Source: Streptomyces sp. GS7 (GTDB taxonomy: Bacteria; Actinomycetota; Actinomycetes; Streptomycetales; Streptomycetaceae). From it: a stretch of DNA of 64,000 nt. Positions 33,272-42,794 of the stretch are shown here, one piece after another (positions within the stretch are counted from its first letter, which is position 1; each line of letters opens with the position of its first letter). The position numbers were made by a program, and so were the translations under genes. Location: NCBI RefSeq assembly GCF_009834125.1, contig NZ_CP047146.1:981001-1045000 (forward strand), read 5' to 3'. The notes under the pieces were generated by a model. That model saw nothing but the letters and a program-made list of their open reading frames with translations. It was not told where the DNA came from and made no database searches.

Positions 33272-34579
33272 TTATTGGCAGTTACCGTGTTCCGCCGTGC
33301 TCCCCGGAAAGGTCGGCACGGAACCCTCCGCGGGCGCCGAACTCCCTGCGGGCGTCGTCCTTTCCCGCCCGCCGCCGGCCTTGCCGTCCGACGCCCCCGC
33401 GGTCCCCTGCTGCGCCACCGCCACCGGACGGTCGGCGCGCAACCGCCCGAAGAGCCGGTCCGCGTCCGGCTGCACGAGCTCATCGCGATTGGCGTCGTAG
33501 CGGTACGCGGTCTGCGGCACGGTCAGAAACTGCACATGGGCGATGGGAATACCGCGCATACTGCGGACCAATTCGTACATGCCCCGGAGCGAGGCCAGTC
33601 CCGCGTCCGTCGTCAGCGAACTCGTCGCGGCGTCCATCACCGGATACAGCCGCATCGGATTGAGCAGTACGCCATTGCTCTGCACTTTCTTCACCAGCGC
33701 ACCCAGGAAGTGCTGTTGGCGCACCATCCGCTGGGTGTCGCTGCCGTCGCCCAGGGACTTGCGGGCCCGCACGAAGCCGAGCGCGGCCTCGCCGTGCAGC
33801 GTCTGGCGGCCCGCCGGCAGCGTAAGGCGCGCCTCGTCGTCCTTGATGGGCCGCGGCAGGCACACCTCGACCCCGTGCACCGCGTCCACCATGGTCTTGA
33901 AGCCGGTGAAGTCCACGATGATGTAGTGGTCGACGCGGATGCGGGTCATCGCCTCGACCGTACGGATCGTGCAGCCCGCACCGGCGAACGCGAACGCCCA
34001 GTTGAACTGCACCGTCTGCGGCGGCGTCTGCGTCCCGTCGGAGCGCCGGCAGTGCGGCACCCGCACCATCAGGTCCCGCGGGATGCTGACCGCCGTCGCG
34101 CTCTTCCGGTTCGCCGCCAGGTGCAGCAGGATCGTGGTGTCCGAGCGCTGGGTGCCGCTGTCCACCCCGTATTCCCCGTTGCCGCCGCCGCGGTTGTCGG
34201 AACCGATCAGCAGGATGTTCTGCGCGCCGTTCGCGCCCGCCGGGGGCCGCTCCGACTCGTACTCCTCCAACTCGCGCTCGGTGGCGCTGTCGGAACGGAT
34301 GTTGCCGTCCAGCCGCGTGTAGACGGCCCAGCCCAGACCCGCCAACGCCAGCACCGCGACGGTCAGCGCGAGCGCCGCCGCCCGCAGCCAGCGGCGGTGC
34401 CGTGCCGGCGGGGTGCGCGGCGGGCCCGGACGGTCCGTCGCCAGCAGCCCGGCGCGGCGCTCGGGCCAGCCCGCGAAGCGCTGCCGCCCGCGGGGGCCCG
34501 CCGCCCTCGGCGCATCGCCCCCGGACGGACGCCGGCGGTCGGAAGGGGTCCCGGGGCTCTCGGTCACGTGTGCGTCCAT
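33272..34579 (-). CDS. LCP family cell-wall ligase
   Basis: 435 aa. An Arg/Pro-rich N-terminus, transmembrane helix (AAALALTVAVLALAGLGWAV), then the LCP domain: NILLIGSDNRGGGNGEYG, ATAVSIPRDLMVRVP with the catalytic Arg, VQFNWAFAFAGAGCTIRTVE and LGFVRARKSLGDGSDTQRM. No LytR_C domain; the C-terminus is a low-complexity Ala/Gly/Thr tail. It is the fourth LCP gene here and sits 233 bp upstream of nothing but its own leader, in the same direction as the long LCP gene. Confidence 0.92.
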   Translation of the reverse strand: MDAHVTESPGTPSDRRRPSGGDAPRAAGPRGRQRFAGWPERRAGLLATDRPGPPRTPPARHRRWLRAAALALTVAVLALAGLGWAVYTRLDGNIRSDSATERELEEYESERPPAGANGAQNILLIGSDNRGGGNGEYGVDSGTQRSDTTILLHLAANRKSATAVSIPRDLMVRVPHCRRSDGTQTPPQTVQFNWAFAFAGAGCTIRTVEAMTRIRVDHYIIVDFTGFKTMVDAVHGVEVCLPRPIKDDEARLTLPAGRQTLHGEAALGFVRARKSLGDGSDTQRMVRQQHFLGALVKKVQSNGVLLNPMRLYPVMDAATSSLTTDAGLASLRGMYELVRSMRGIPIAHVQFLTVPQTAYRYDANRDELVQPDADRLFGRLRADRPVAVAQQGTAGASDGKAGGGRERTTPAGSSAPAEGSVPTFPGSTAEHGNCQ

Positions 34580-34752
34580 CCCTCACGGAGTCGGCGGCGC
34601 CCCCGCGCACGGGGCCGCCGCCGGGAGGGAGACCGCCGGACCCCGCACGGGAGGCCCGTACGCACGGGGCGTACGTACACCGAGCATGGACCGCGGTGGG
34701 CCGCCCGGCCCGTCCGGCGGGATCCCCGGTCCGCCGGACGGGGGAGCGCGCC

Positions 34753-35511
34753 TCAGGAGAGCGGCGCGGTGAAGCCGACCTTCTCGGCCGACTCGCGGGT
34801 GGCGGCGCCCTCCGCGCCCAACTGCTCCAGATGGCGGCAGAGCACCACGGAACCCCCCGCCGCCAGCGGCGCGTACAGCCCGTACGACAGGCCCCGCCAG
34901 CTGTCGTACGGCAGCCCCGACAGCACCCGGGGCGCCGCCGGCATCCCGGCGTCCCGGGCATCGGCCAGCGCCCGCGCCCCGATGCCCGCACCGGTCAGCT
35001 CCTCGCCGCCGACCACCAGCGCCGGCGCACCCGGGTCCACCGGCGCGAACGGCGCGAACCGGTCGCCCTGCCCCGGCACCTCCACGGCATAGTCGGCGAA
35101 GCCCGCCGGCGGCTGCGGGAACCGGCCCCCCAGCGGACGCAGCGCCAGCGCCACCCGCTCCCCGGAACAGGCGCGCGCCGCCTCCAGCGTGTCCGGGCCG
35201 CTGACGACGAGATCGGCCGCGGCCGGATCGCCGCCCACCTCCGCCACCACACCCACCGACGAGCAGGCCAGCAGCCACACGGCGGTCTGCCAGTGGGCGG
35301 GCAGCAGCAGCGCGAGCCGGTCGCCGGGCTCGGCGGCCAGGTCTCCCTGAAGGTAGTTGGCGGTCTTCGCCACCCAATTGGCGAAGGTCGCGACGGACAG
35401 TTCCACGCGCTCGCCGGTGGCGTCGTCGTAGAAGGTCACCAGCGGGCGGGCCGGGTCCGCGGCCAGCGCGGAACCCAGCAGGTCGGCGGGGGTGCGATCG
35501 ATGGCGTTCAT
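34753..35511 (-). CDS. TIGR03089 family acyl-adenylate-enzyme-like protein
   Basis: 252 aa. Resembles the N-terminal half of AMP-binding (ANL) enzymes: PLVTFYDDATGERVELSVAT, FANWVAKTANYLQGDLAAEP, then GDRLALLLPAHWQTAVWLLA. It lacks the P-loop SGTTGxPK and the C-terminal domain, so it is not a full ligase. This matches the actinobacterial TIGR03089 family, of unknown function and commonly adjacent to LCP genes. ATG 35511 gives the usual N-terminus MNAIDRTPADLLGSAL. It is divergent from the amidase gene. Confidence 0.85.
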   Translation of the reverse strand: MNAIDRTPADLLGSALAADPARPLVTFYDDATGERVELSVATFANWVAKTANYLQGDLAAEPGDRLALLLPAHWQTAVWLLACSSVGVVAEVGGDPAAADLVVSGPDTLEAARACSGERVALALRPLGGRFPQPPAGFADYAVEVPGQGDRFAPFAPVDPGAPALVVGGEELTGAGIGARALADARDAGMPAAPRVLSGLPYDSWRGLSYGLYAPLAAGGSVVLCRHLEQLGAEGAATRESAEKVGFTAPLS

Positions 35512-35638
35512 CGCGGCCAGAGTACGCGCGGCGGTGGCTGACGGTGAGTCGGGTACGGCGCGGACCGGCCACCGGATCGGCCGATGCCCCGTCAGCTCAG
35601 CGTTGGCGGGTTCCCGCCGGGCGTGCCCAGGATTTCCC

Positions 35639-37018
35639 ATGCGCCCCTTCTTCGTGTCCCTCACGCTCTGCCTCGGCGCCGCTTGCACGGCCGCCCTCGC
35701 CGTGCCCCTCGCACCCGGAGCCACCGCGCACCCCGCGCTCGCCCACCCCGGAAGCTTGGGGAAACGCGCAGGCACCGCCGCCGGACACCGCACCCCGGGC
35801 GCCGGCGACCTGCCGGGCACCACCCAGTCCCTCCCGCTCGACGCCCTCGGCCCGGCCGCACCCGGCACCGCCGTACGGAGCACCGCCGCACCGCCCGCCA
35901 CCGGGACCCGCGCCCTGCCGGCCCGGACGGTACGGCCGTTCTCGCTCGTCGGCATCGTCTGGGACGACATCCGCAGCGCACTCCCCGGCCGCGCCCAGGT
36001 CCGCACCCGCACCCTCGGGACCGGCCGCTGGACCGGCTGGCAGGACCTCCCCACCGACAGCGACGACGCCCCCGACCCGGGCGCCGGGGAACACGCCGGC
36101 GGCCGGGAACGCGGCAGCACCGCGCCCCTGTGGGTCGGCGTCAGCAACGCCGTCCAGCTGCGCATCACTCCCCCCCAGGGCAACCGCCACCCCGCCGCCC
36201 TGCCGAGCGGACTGCGCCTGGAACTCGTCGACCCGGGCCCGGAACCGCACTCCGTACGCGGCGGCCCGCCGCCCACCCCCGCGGCCGACGCCAGCTCCGC
36301 CGCCAATGCCAAACTGGCGCCGCTCGGCGCCACCGAGATCCCGGCCCAGGACCAGGCGGCCTCCCAGGCCGACATCGAGGCCGCCGGCGGCAAGAAGCCC
36401 ACCGCCCCCGCACACCTCGGCGCCCGCCCGCGCATCGTCACCCGGGCCGGCTGGGGCGCCGACGAGAGACTCCGCGAGACCCGCTTCGTCTACACCCACA
36501 CCGTCCGCGCCGCGTTCGTCCACCACAGCGCCAGCGGCAACAACTACACCTGCGCACAAGCCCCTTCGGTCATCCGCGGCCTCTACCGCTACCACGTCAA
36601 GAGCAGCCACTGGCGGGACATCGGCTACAACTTCCTGATCGACAAGTGCGGCACCGTCTACGAGGGCCGGGCCGGCGGCGTCGCCCGGCCGGTCATGGGC
36701 GCCCACACCCTCGGCTTCAACACCGACAGCACCGGCATCGCGCTCCTCGGCTCCTTCGGCAGGACCGAACCCTCGAAGGCCGCCGTCGAGGCCCTCGCCC
36801 GGCTGACCGCCTGGAAGCTCGGCCTGTACGGCCTCGACCCGCGCGCCAGGGTCCCGATGACCTCCACCGGCGGCAACCTCTACCACCGGGGCCGGGTCGT
36901 CCGACAGCACGTCATCTCCGGCCACCGCGACGGCTTCAAGACCGCCTGCCCCGGCGCCCGCCTCTACGCCGAACTGCCCGAGGTCCGGCTGGAGGCGGCC
37001 CGCCTTCAGGGCCGCTGA
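35639..37018 (+). CDS. Secreted N-acetylmuramoyl-L-alanine amidase (peptidoglycan recognition type)
   Basis: 459 aa. Signal peptide (SLTLCLGAACTAALAVPLAP) then a low-complexity linker. The C-terminal amidase_2/PGRP domain begins IVTRAGWGADERLRE and carries zinc ligands in AAFVHHSASGNNY (His), YNFLIDKCGTVYEGRAGG, and VISGHRDGFKTACPG (His, Cys). It cleaves the bond between MurNAc and L-Ala in peptidoglycan. The upstream SLVGIVWDD region resembles the immune-type domain preceding Streptomyces PGRPs. ATG 35639 follows AGGA. Confidence 0.92.
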   Translation: MRPFFVSLTLCLGAACTAALAVPLAPGATAHPALAHPGSLGKRAGTAAGHRTPGAGDLPGTTQSLPLDALGPAAPGTAVRSTAAPPATGTRALPARTVRPFSLVGIVWDDIRSALPGRAQVRTRTLGTGRWTGWQDLPTDSDDAPDPGAGEHAGGRERGSTAPLWVGVSNAVQLRITPPQGNRHPAALPSGLRLELVDPGPEPHSVRGGPPPTPAADASSAANAKLAPLGATEIPAQDQAASQADIEAAGGKKPTAPAHLGARPRIVTRAGWGADERLRETRFVYTHTVRAAFVHHSASGNNYTCAQAPSVIRGLYRYHVKSSHWRDIGYNFLIDKCGTVYEGRAGGVARPVMGAHTLGFNTDSTGIALLGSFGRTEPSKAAVEALARLTAWKLGLYGLDPRARVPMTSTGGNLYHRGRVVRQHVISGHRDGFKTACPGARLYAELPEVRLEAARLQGR

Positions 37019-37244
37019 CCCGTACCTTCCGCCCGGAATCCGGCACTTCGGACACCGCGGAACACGTCACCCACCTGCCATCCAGCGTTCACCGGACCCA
37101 CTGAACCGATCCCGTTCGCGACTCGTCCTACCGACCACGACGGCCGGGTCACCGGCCCCGGCAGCCCGGCGCGGACGACCGGAAAACCGTCTGCCTACAC
37201 TGGTCCGCCGACCGGCCGACCCCAGCAGGAAGCAGAGAACACAC

Positions 37245-37340
37245 GTGAGCGTCGTACGCGCAGCCGCCGGGCCCGCGGTCGACGACGAATTCCGCACCGC
37301 AGCACTGCGGGGGCGGAGAAGCGAACAGAGGACACATTGA
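37245..37340 (+). CDS. Possible 31-aa upstream ORF coupled to the nucleotidyltransferase gene
   Basis: GTG 37245 (AGGAAG 11 bases upstream) opens 31 codons, MSVVRAAAGPAVDDEFRTAA onward, ending in a TGA that overlaps the TTG start of the next gene as TTGA. It lies downstream of a TACACT -10-like box (37196-37201). The first half uses GC-rich codons, the second does not. It may be a leader for translational coupling or chance. The rest of 37019-37336 shows nothing else. Confidence 0.3.
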   Translation: MSVVRAAAGPAVDDEFRTAALRGRRSEQRTH

Positions 37341-38419
37341 CTGAAGCGATCCTCCTGGTCGGTGGCAAGGGCACCCGGCTGCGCCCGCTGACGGTGCACA
37401 CGCCCAAACCCATGGTGCCGGCGGCCGGTGTGCCGTTCCTCACCCACCAGCTGGCCCGCGCCCGCGCCGCCGGCGTCGAGCACATCGTCCTCGCCACCTC
37501 CTACCTCGCCGAGGTCTTCGAGCCGTACTTCGGCGACGGCTCCGCGCTCGGCCTGCACCTGGAGTACGTCACCGAGAAGGAACCGCTGGGCACCGGCGGC
37601 GCCATCCGCAACGTCGCCTCCCGGCTGCGCTCCGCACCCGGCGACCCGGTACTGATCTTCAACGGGGACATCCTCACGGGCCTGGACATCCGCGCCCTGG
37701 TCGACACCCACCGCACCAGCGGCGCCGACGTCTCCCTGCACCTCACCCGGGTCGAGGACCCGCGCGCCTTCGGCCTCGTGCCCACCGACGACACCGGCCG
37801 GGTCACCGCCTTCCTGGAGAAGCCGCAGACCCCCGAGGAGATCGTCACCGACCAGATCAACGCCGGCGCCTACGTCTTCAACCGGTCGGTCATCGACGCC
37901 ATCCCGGCCGGCCGCCCGGTCTCCGTCGAACGCGAGACCTTCCCCGGCCTGCTCGCCGACGGCGCCCACCTCCAGGGCATGGTCGACTCCACCTACTGGC
38001 TCGACCTCGGCACCCCGCAGGCGTTCGTCCGCGGCTCCGCCGACCTGGTCCTGGGCCGCGCCCCGTCCCCCGCCGTCCCGGGCCGCTGCGGCGACCGCCT
38101 GGTGCTGGACACCGCCGACGTCGCGCCGGACGCCAAGCTCACCGGCGGCACCGTCGTCGGCCGCGCCGCCCGCGTCGGCGCCGGCGCCGAGGTCGACGGC
38201 AGCACCGTCCTGGACGGCGCGGTCATCGAACCGGGCGCCCGGGTCCGCGACTCGCTGATCGGCGCCGGTGCCCGCATCGGGGCCCGCACCGTCCTGGACG
38301 GCGCGGTCATCGGCGACGGCGCGGTCATCGGCGCCGACAACGAACTGCGCTCCGGCGTCCGCATCTGGTGCGGCGCAACCATCCCGCCCGGCACGGTGCG
38401 CTTCTCCTCGGACCAGTAA
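37337..38419 (+). CDS. manC: Mannose-1-phosphate guanylyltransferase-type nucleotidyltransferase
   Basis: 360 aa. N-terminal GT-A nucleotidyltransferase domain: AILLVGGKGTRLRPLTVHTP with the GGxGTRLRPLT signature and PKPMVP, FNGDILTG metal site, EKPQTPEEIV and YWLDLGTPQAF. A C-terminal left-handed beta-helix (hexapeptide repeats GAVIEPGARVRDSLIGAGAR) follows. The family is GDP-mannose or glucose-1-phosphate nucleotidyl-transferase; the presence of manB and manA 13-16 kb away favours GDP-mannose for mannosylated glycoproteins and lipids. TTG start at 37337 has GAGG upstream. Confidence 0.85.
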   Translation: MTEAILLVGGKGTRLRPLTVHTPKPMVPAAGVPFLTHQLARARAAGVEHIVLATSYLAEVFEPYFGDGSALGLHLEYVTEKEPLGTGGAIRNVASRLRSAPGDPVLIFNGDILTGLDIRALVDTHRTSGADVSLHLTRVEDPRAFGLVPTDDTGRVTAFLEKPQTPEEIVTDQINAGAYVFNRSVIDAIPAGRPVSVERETFPGLLADGAHLQGMVDSTYWLDLGTPQAFVRGSADLVLGRAPSPAVPGRCGDRLVLDTADVAPDAKLTGGTVVGRAARVGAGAEVDGSTVLDGAVIEPGARVRDSLIGAGARIGARTVLDGAVIGDGAVIGADNELRSGVRIWCGATIPPGTVRFSSDQ

Positions 38420-38519
38420 CGGCCCGGGCCGGGCGGGTGCACCGGATCGCCGCCGGCCCCGCCGGACCGGCTCCACGGTTCCACCGGAGCGGGCCCGGCG
38501 CATCGCCTAACCTGGCCGC

Positions 38520-39425
38520 ATGCCCGCCCGCACCTGGGTCCCGCCCGGCCCCTACGACCTGCACCGCACCCTCGGTGTGCTGCGACGCGGCCCCGGCGAC
38601 CCGGCGTTCGCGGTCCGCGGCGGCGAGATCTGGCGGGCCTGCCGCACACCCGAAGGGCCCGGCACGCTCCGCGTCGAGGCCCGCCCCGCGGACGGCCGGG
38701 TCGAGGCGACGGCCTGGGGCCCCGGCGCGGACTGGCTGCTGGAGCGGCTGCCGGACCTGCTGGGGGAGTCCGACGACCCGGCGGCGCTGACCGCCCGGCA
38801 CCGCATCGTCCACGAGGCGCGCCGCCGGCACCCCGGCGTCCGGCTCGCCCGCACCGGCCTGGTCCTGGAGTCGCTGATCCCCTCGGTCCTGGAGCAGAAG
38901 GTCACCAGCGACGAGGCGTACCGCGCCTGGCGGTTGCTGCTCCAGCGCCACGGCACCCCCGCGCCCGGCCCCTGGGACCGGCTGCGGGTGATGCCCGAGC
39001 CGCGCGGCTGGGCGCTGATCCCCTCGTGGGAGTGGCACCGCGCGGGCGTCGACGCCAAGCGCTCGGGCGCGATCCTGCGCGCCGTGCGGGTCGCCGGCCG
39101 GATGGAGGAGGCGGCGCGGATGGACCTCGCGGACGCCACCCGCCGGCTGACCGCGATACCGGGCATCGGCCCCTGGACGGCGGCCGAAACGCTCCAGCGC
39201 ACCCTCGGCGCGCCCGACGCCGTCACCGTCGGCGACCTCCACCTGCCGAAGATCATCGGCTATGCCCTCACCGGCCGCCGCGGCACGACCGACGAGGAGA
39301 TGCTCGAACTCCTCGCGCCCTACGAGGGCCAGCGGCACCGCGCGGCCCGCCTCATCCTGCTCTCCGGCCGCGTCCCGCCGCGCCGCGCCCCGCGGTTCCC
39401 CGTGGGAGACATCGCCCGGCTGTGA
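38520..39425 (+). CDS. DNA-3-methyladenine glycosylase II / HhH-GPD glycosylase
   Basis: 301 aa, AlkA-like base-excision enzyme. The helix-hairpin-helix is RLTAIPGIGPWTAAETLQRT, followed by the Gly/Pro-Asp loop with catalytic Asp in DAVTVGDLHLPK. Upstream is the LIPSVLEQKVTSDEAYRAWR core of the HhH-GPD fold. It removes alkylated bases from DNA. It follows manC by 100 bp in the same direction and is convergent with fbiB. Confidence 0.9.
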   Translation: MPARTWVPPGPYDLHRTLGVLRRGPGDPAFAVRGGEIWRACRTPEGPGTLRVEARPADGRVEATAWGPGADWLLERLPDLLGESDDPAALTARHRIVHEARRRHPGVRLARTGLVLESLIPSVLEQKVTSDEAYRAWRLLLQRHGTPAPGPWDRLRVMPEPRGWALIPSWEWHRAGVDAKRSGAILRAVRVAGRMEEAARMDLADATRRLTAIPGIGPWTAAETLQRTLGAPDAVTVGDLHLPKIIGYALTGRRGTTDEEMLELLAPYEGQRHRAARLILLSGRVPPRRAPRFPVGDIARL

Positions 39426-39461
39426 CCCGGCGAGGGCGCCCCCTCCGGCATCCCCCGTACG

Positions 39462-40805
39462 TCAGCGCACCGCCACAAAGTCCTCCGTGGCGCGCGGCGG
39501 CCGCTGCTTCGGGGGGCCCGCGGGATGGCCGATGGCCACCGCGCCCATCGGCTCCCAGTCCGCCGGCAGGTCGAGCACGTCCCGGACCACGTCCCGGCAG
39601 AACATCGTCGACGAGATCCACGCCGACCCCAGGCGCTCGCCGGCCAGCGCGACCAGGAAGTTCTGGATGCCGGCGCCGTGGGCGACGACGAACATCTCGC
39701 GCTCGGCGGCGTTCCGCCGCGCGTCCGGGTAGGTGTGCGCGCCGTCCAGGACCATGCACGGCACCGCCAGATACGGCGCGTTGCGCAGCACGTCGCCGCG
39801 CCGCACCCGCTTGGCGATGGACTCCTGCGACCTCCCGTCGGCGCGCAGATCGGCCACCCAGGCGTCCCGCATCGCGTCCAGCAGCCGGGTCCGCGACCGG
39901 GCCGACTCCAGCAGCACGAACCGCCAGGGAGTCGTGTGGTGCGGCGCCGGCGCGGTGACCGCCGCCGCCACCGCGCGCCGGACCGCCCCCGGATCCACCG
40001 GGTCGTCGGCGAACTCCCGGACCGTGCGCCGCAGCGTCACGGCCTCCCGTACGGCCTCCGAGGTGCCCAGCCGGAACATGTCGTCCGCGGCGCCCCGCAC
40101 CAGCGCGCGCGCCCCGTCGCCGTCGCCGTCCGGGCCGCCCGCCGCCGCCACGACGTGCGGCAGCCCGCGCACCACCGCGACCGGCAGCCCGGCCGCCTTG
40201 CCCTTCACCAGGTCGCCGGCCGCGGCCAGTTCGTCGGCGGTGGCCACGATCGTGGCGGTGAGCGGGTTGCCGTACGCGTCCGTGCCGCCGCGCAGGTCGT
40301 CCAGCACCCGCACCCCGGCCGCCCCGATGGCGACGTCGGTGACGCCGCTGCGCCACGGCCGCCCGAAGGTGTCGCTGACGACCACCCCGACGTCGACGCC
40401 GAGCGCCTCGCGCAGCCCGGCCCGCAGGGCGCGCGCCGACGCGTCCGGGTCCTCCGGCAGCAACAGTACCGTCCCGGAAGGGGTGTTGGAGGCGTCCACA
40501 CCGGCCGCGGCCATGATCAGCCCCTGCCGGTTCTCCACGATCCGCAGCGTGCCGCGGCGCGCCACCACACGCGCCGTCTCGGCGTCGATCGCCGCTTCGC
40601 GGTCCGCCGCCTCGACGATCCGCCCCTCCGCCTTGCTGACGATCTTCGAGGTCACCAACAGGACGTCCCCGTCGGCCAGTTGGGACACCCCGTCGGCGGT
40701 GGCCGCGGCGGTGATCAGCTTGACGAGGTCGTCGCCGGGCCGCACCTCCGGCAGCCCCGGCAGCGCCCACACCCGGTACCCGGGCGTCTCCCCGGCCCCG
40801 CTCAT
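39462..40805 (-). CDS. fbiB: Coenzyme F420-0:L-glutamate ligase FbiB (with nitroreductase-like domain)
   Basis: 447 aa. N-terminal CofE domain (about 1-240): [53 protein letters not shown] and [14 protein letters not shown], which add glutamates to F420-0. The C-terminal domain (about 250-440: [52 protein letters not shown]) is the FMN-binding nitroreductase fold that reduces dehydro-F420, as in mycobacterial FbiB. The start at ATG 40805 has weak ribosome-site support; it ends convergently with the glycosylase gene. It is next to fbiA in the same direction. Confidence 0.93.
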   Translation of the reverse strand: MSGAGETPGYRVWALPGLPEVRPGDDLVKLITAAATADGVSQLADGDVLLVTSKIVSKAEGRIVEAADREAAIDAETARVVARRGTLRIVENRQGLIMAAAGVDASNTPSGTVLLLPEDPDASARALRAGLREALGVDVGVVVSDTFGRPWRSGVTDVAIGAAGVRVLDDLRGGTDAYGNPLTATIVATADELAAAGDLVKGKAAGLPVAVVRGLPHVVAAAGGPDGDGDGARALVRGAADDMFRLGTSEAVREAVTLRRTVREFADDPVDPGAVRRAVAAAVTAPAPHHTTPWRFVLLESARSRTRLLDAMRDAWVADLRADGRSQESIAKRVRRGDVLRNAPYLAVPCMVLDGAHTYPDARRNAAEREMFVVAHGAGIQNFLVALAGERLGSAWISSTMFCRDVVRDVLDLPADWEPMGAVAIGHPAGPPKQRPPRATEDFVAVR

Positions 40806-40905
40806 GCCGAGACCTCGCTTCGCTCGGCCCCGCATTCGCGGGGCGCGCACCTTTCCATCGTTTTCCCCCAGCCTCCGGCCGGGGGGACCCCCATGCTGCG
40901 CTCGC
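40806..40905. repeat. Dispersed GC-rich repeat between fbiA and fbiB
   Basis: Contains a GCCCCGC-ATTC-GCGGGGC hairpin near 40820-40840 and a CCCCCAGCCTCCGGCCGGGG type element near 40866. The style and sequence resemble other intergenic repeats of Streptomyces. It separates the two F420 genes. Confidence 0.4.
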
Positions 40906-41916
40906 TCACGCCCGTACCTCCTCGGCCAGCGCCAGCGCCTCACGCGCCATCGCGGCCGTGGCGTCCACGTCCGTCATCATCAGCGGTACGGCCCGGCAGC
41001 GGATCCCCGCCGACGCGACCTCGGCCACCGCGTCCGCGTCGACGGTGTCCACCAGCCAGCCGTCCAGCAACCCACTTCCGCCCGCCCGTCGCCCACCGCC
41101 ACCCTTCAGGGGAAGTCGCTTCGCTCCTCCGTAATATTTGGCCACCGCCGCGGCCGTGGCCTCGACGCCCACCGCCGCCAGCACCTTGTCCGCCATCCCG
41201 CGCACCGGTGCGTCCCCGACGATCGGGGACAGTCCGACCACCGGCGCCGCGGCCTGCGCGACGGCCTCCCGGATGCCCGGTACGGCCAGGATCGTGCCGA
41301 TGCTCACCACCGGGTTGGACGGCGGGAAGAGGATCACGTCCGCCGCCGCGAGCGCCTCCAGCACGCCCGGCGCCGGCTTGGCCTGCTCGGCGCCGACCGG
41401 TACCACGGCGTGCGCCGGCACCGAGGCCCGCATCCGCACCCAGTACTCCTGGAAGTGGACCGCCTTGCGCTCGCCGCTCTCGTCCTCGACGGCCACATGC
41501 GTCTCGACCCGGTCGTCGGACATCGGCAGCAGCCGCACCCCGGGCTGCCAGCGGTCGCAGAGCGCCTCGGTGACGGCGCTGAGCGGATAGCCGGCGCCCA
41601 GCATCTGCGTCCGCACGATGTGGGTGGCGAAGTCCCGGTCGCCCAGCCCGAACCACTCGGGTCCGACGCCGTACGCGGCCAGCTCCTCCTTGACCCGGAA
41701 CGTCTCGTCGGCGCGGCCCCAGCCCTGGTCCTCGTTGATGCCGCCGCCGAGCGTGTACATCACGGTGTCGAGGTCGGGACACACCTTGAGCCCGAACAGA
41801 TGGATGTCGTCGCCGGTGTTGCCGATGACGGTGACGTCCGCGTCCGGAGCCGCTGCCTTCAGTCCCCGCAGGAAGCGGGCGCCGCCGATACCGCCGGCCA
41901 GAACCACAATGCGCAT
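40906..41916 (-). CDS. fbiA: 2-phospho-L-lactate transferase FbiA (CofD)
   Basis: 336 aa. N-terminal nucleotide motif [39 protein letters not shown], and [18 protein letters not shown] are CofD signatures; it joins phospholactyl/enolpyruvyl moiety to Fo to form F420-0. Unusual: about residues 262-281 (DNA 41066-41131) a segment [20 protein letters not shown] interrupts the conserved YG(A)..LLDGWLVD junction. Its DNA resembles a Gly-rich insertion in purK. It probably forms a surface loop and leaves activity intact. Confidence 0.93.
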   Translation of the reverse strand: MRIVVLAGGIGGARFLRGLKAAAPDADVTVIGNTGDDIHLFGLKVCPDLDTVMYTLGGGINEDQGWGRADETFRVKEELAAYGVGPEWFGLGDRDFATHIVRTQMLGAGYPLSAVTEALCDRWQPGVRLLPMSDDRVETHVAVEDESGERKAVHFQEYWVRMRASVPAHAVVPVGAEQAKPAPGVLEALAAADVILFPPSNPVVSIGTILAVPGIREAVAQAAAPVVGLSPIVGDAPVRGMADKVLAAVGVEATAAAVAKYYGGAKRLPLKGGGGRRAGGSGLLDGWLVDTVDADAVAEVASAGIRCRAVPLMMTDVDATAAMAREALALAEEVRA

Positions 41917-42028
41917 GCCGGTAAGTGTGTCAGCCGGATGCCGCGTCCATGAGGGGTGGTGGCCAGGAGGGACGGACGTCACGAGGGGCCGCTGCGCGCG
42001 AGGGCGGGGCCGCCGGGGCGGCGGCGGG

Positions 42029-42535
42029 TCAGGGCGCCGCGGTCTCCGGGGCGGGAGCCGCGCACCGGGCGCCGTGCGGCGCGCCGTGCATCGGCATCTC
42101 GGTCAGGCCGGGGAAGTACACGTGCAGGCTGACGGCGGGCGCCAGCGCGTCGTTGGCGACCTCGTGGACGTACCCCGGGGCGAAGACCCGCTGCGCCCCG
42201 GCCGCCAGCGTGCGCGTCCCGCCGGTGCCGTGCTCGGTCAACTCGCCTTCCAGGACGGTCAGTACGCCCGACGACGGCCCGTGGTCGTGCCGGCCGCTGC
42301 CCTGGCCGGGCACCCAGCTCAGCAGCCACACCTCGTAGCCCGGGCCGCGGCGCAGCCGGTGGTACCAGCGGGTGGTGGCGTCGAAGCGGACCAGCGGCGC
42401 CCAGGAGGCGCGGTCGGCGGCGATCGAGCGTGCCAGGCCCGCGAAGCCGGCGACGGTGGCGGGGTGGGCGGGGACGGGCGGCAGCAGGTGCGGGATGGCG
42501 AGCGGGTCGCCGGCGATCTGGACGTCGCTGTTCAT
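42029..42535 (-). CDS. Cysteine dioxygenase type I
   Basis: 168-aa cupin. The iron-binding RHDHGPSSGVLTVLEGELTE holds the HDH and the conserved Glu region, and FAPGYVHEVAND supplies the third His. It oxidises cysteine to cysteine sulfinate, setting the fate of excess cysteine. The ATG 42535 follows GAGGAACCC. A 31-codon cysteine-rich ORF (42699-42794) lies 164 bases upstream in the same direction and may adjust its expression to cysteine supply. Confidence 0.93.
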   Translation of the reverse strand: MNSDVQIAGDPLAIPHLLPPVPAHPATVAGFAGLARSIAADRASWAPLVRFDATTRWYHRLRRGPGYEVWLLSWVPGQGSGRHDHGPSSGVLTVLEGELTEHGTGGTRTLAAGAQRVFAPGYVHEVANDALAPAVSLHVYFPGLTEMPMHGAPHGARCAAPAPETAAP

Positions 42536-42698
42536 GGGGTTCCGGGTTCCTCGGCGGAAGTGCGGGGCGGTGCGGCGGGGATCCGCCCGGCGGTGGCGGG
42601 GGAGTGCGGCACGGCGCGGGCTGTTCCTTGTGGGGGCGCGGCGCGGTGGTCGCGGCAGAGCAAGGGCGCTGCGGGGTGGTGCGAGCGGCGGCTGGAGC

Positions 42699-42794
42699 TC
42701 AGTGGCTACGACAGCTGGAACAGCGGCAGCGGGCCTGCGCAGCGCAGAGCGACCCGTAGGAACGGGTCAGGCGGGGCGCGGCGGTCGCTGGCAT
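42699..42794 (-). CDS. Cysteine-rich upstream ORF of cysteine dioxygenase
   Basis: 31 aa ending GSLCAAQARCRCSSCRSH; four Cys (C17, C23, C25, C28) cluster in the last half, followed closely by the stop. TTGACA (42826-42831, minus strand) upstream fits a -35 element. Poly-Cys uORFs are known to control cysteine genes in actinobacteria by ribosome stalling. It may act as a sensor of Cys-tRNA supply for the dioxygenase gene. It is short and no strong Shine-Dalgarno is visible, so confidence is moderate. Confidence 0.55.
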   Translation of the reverse strand: MPATAAPRLTRSYGSLCAAQARCRCSSCRSH

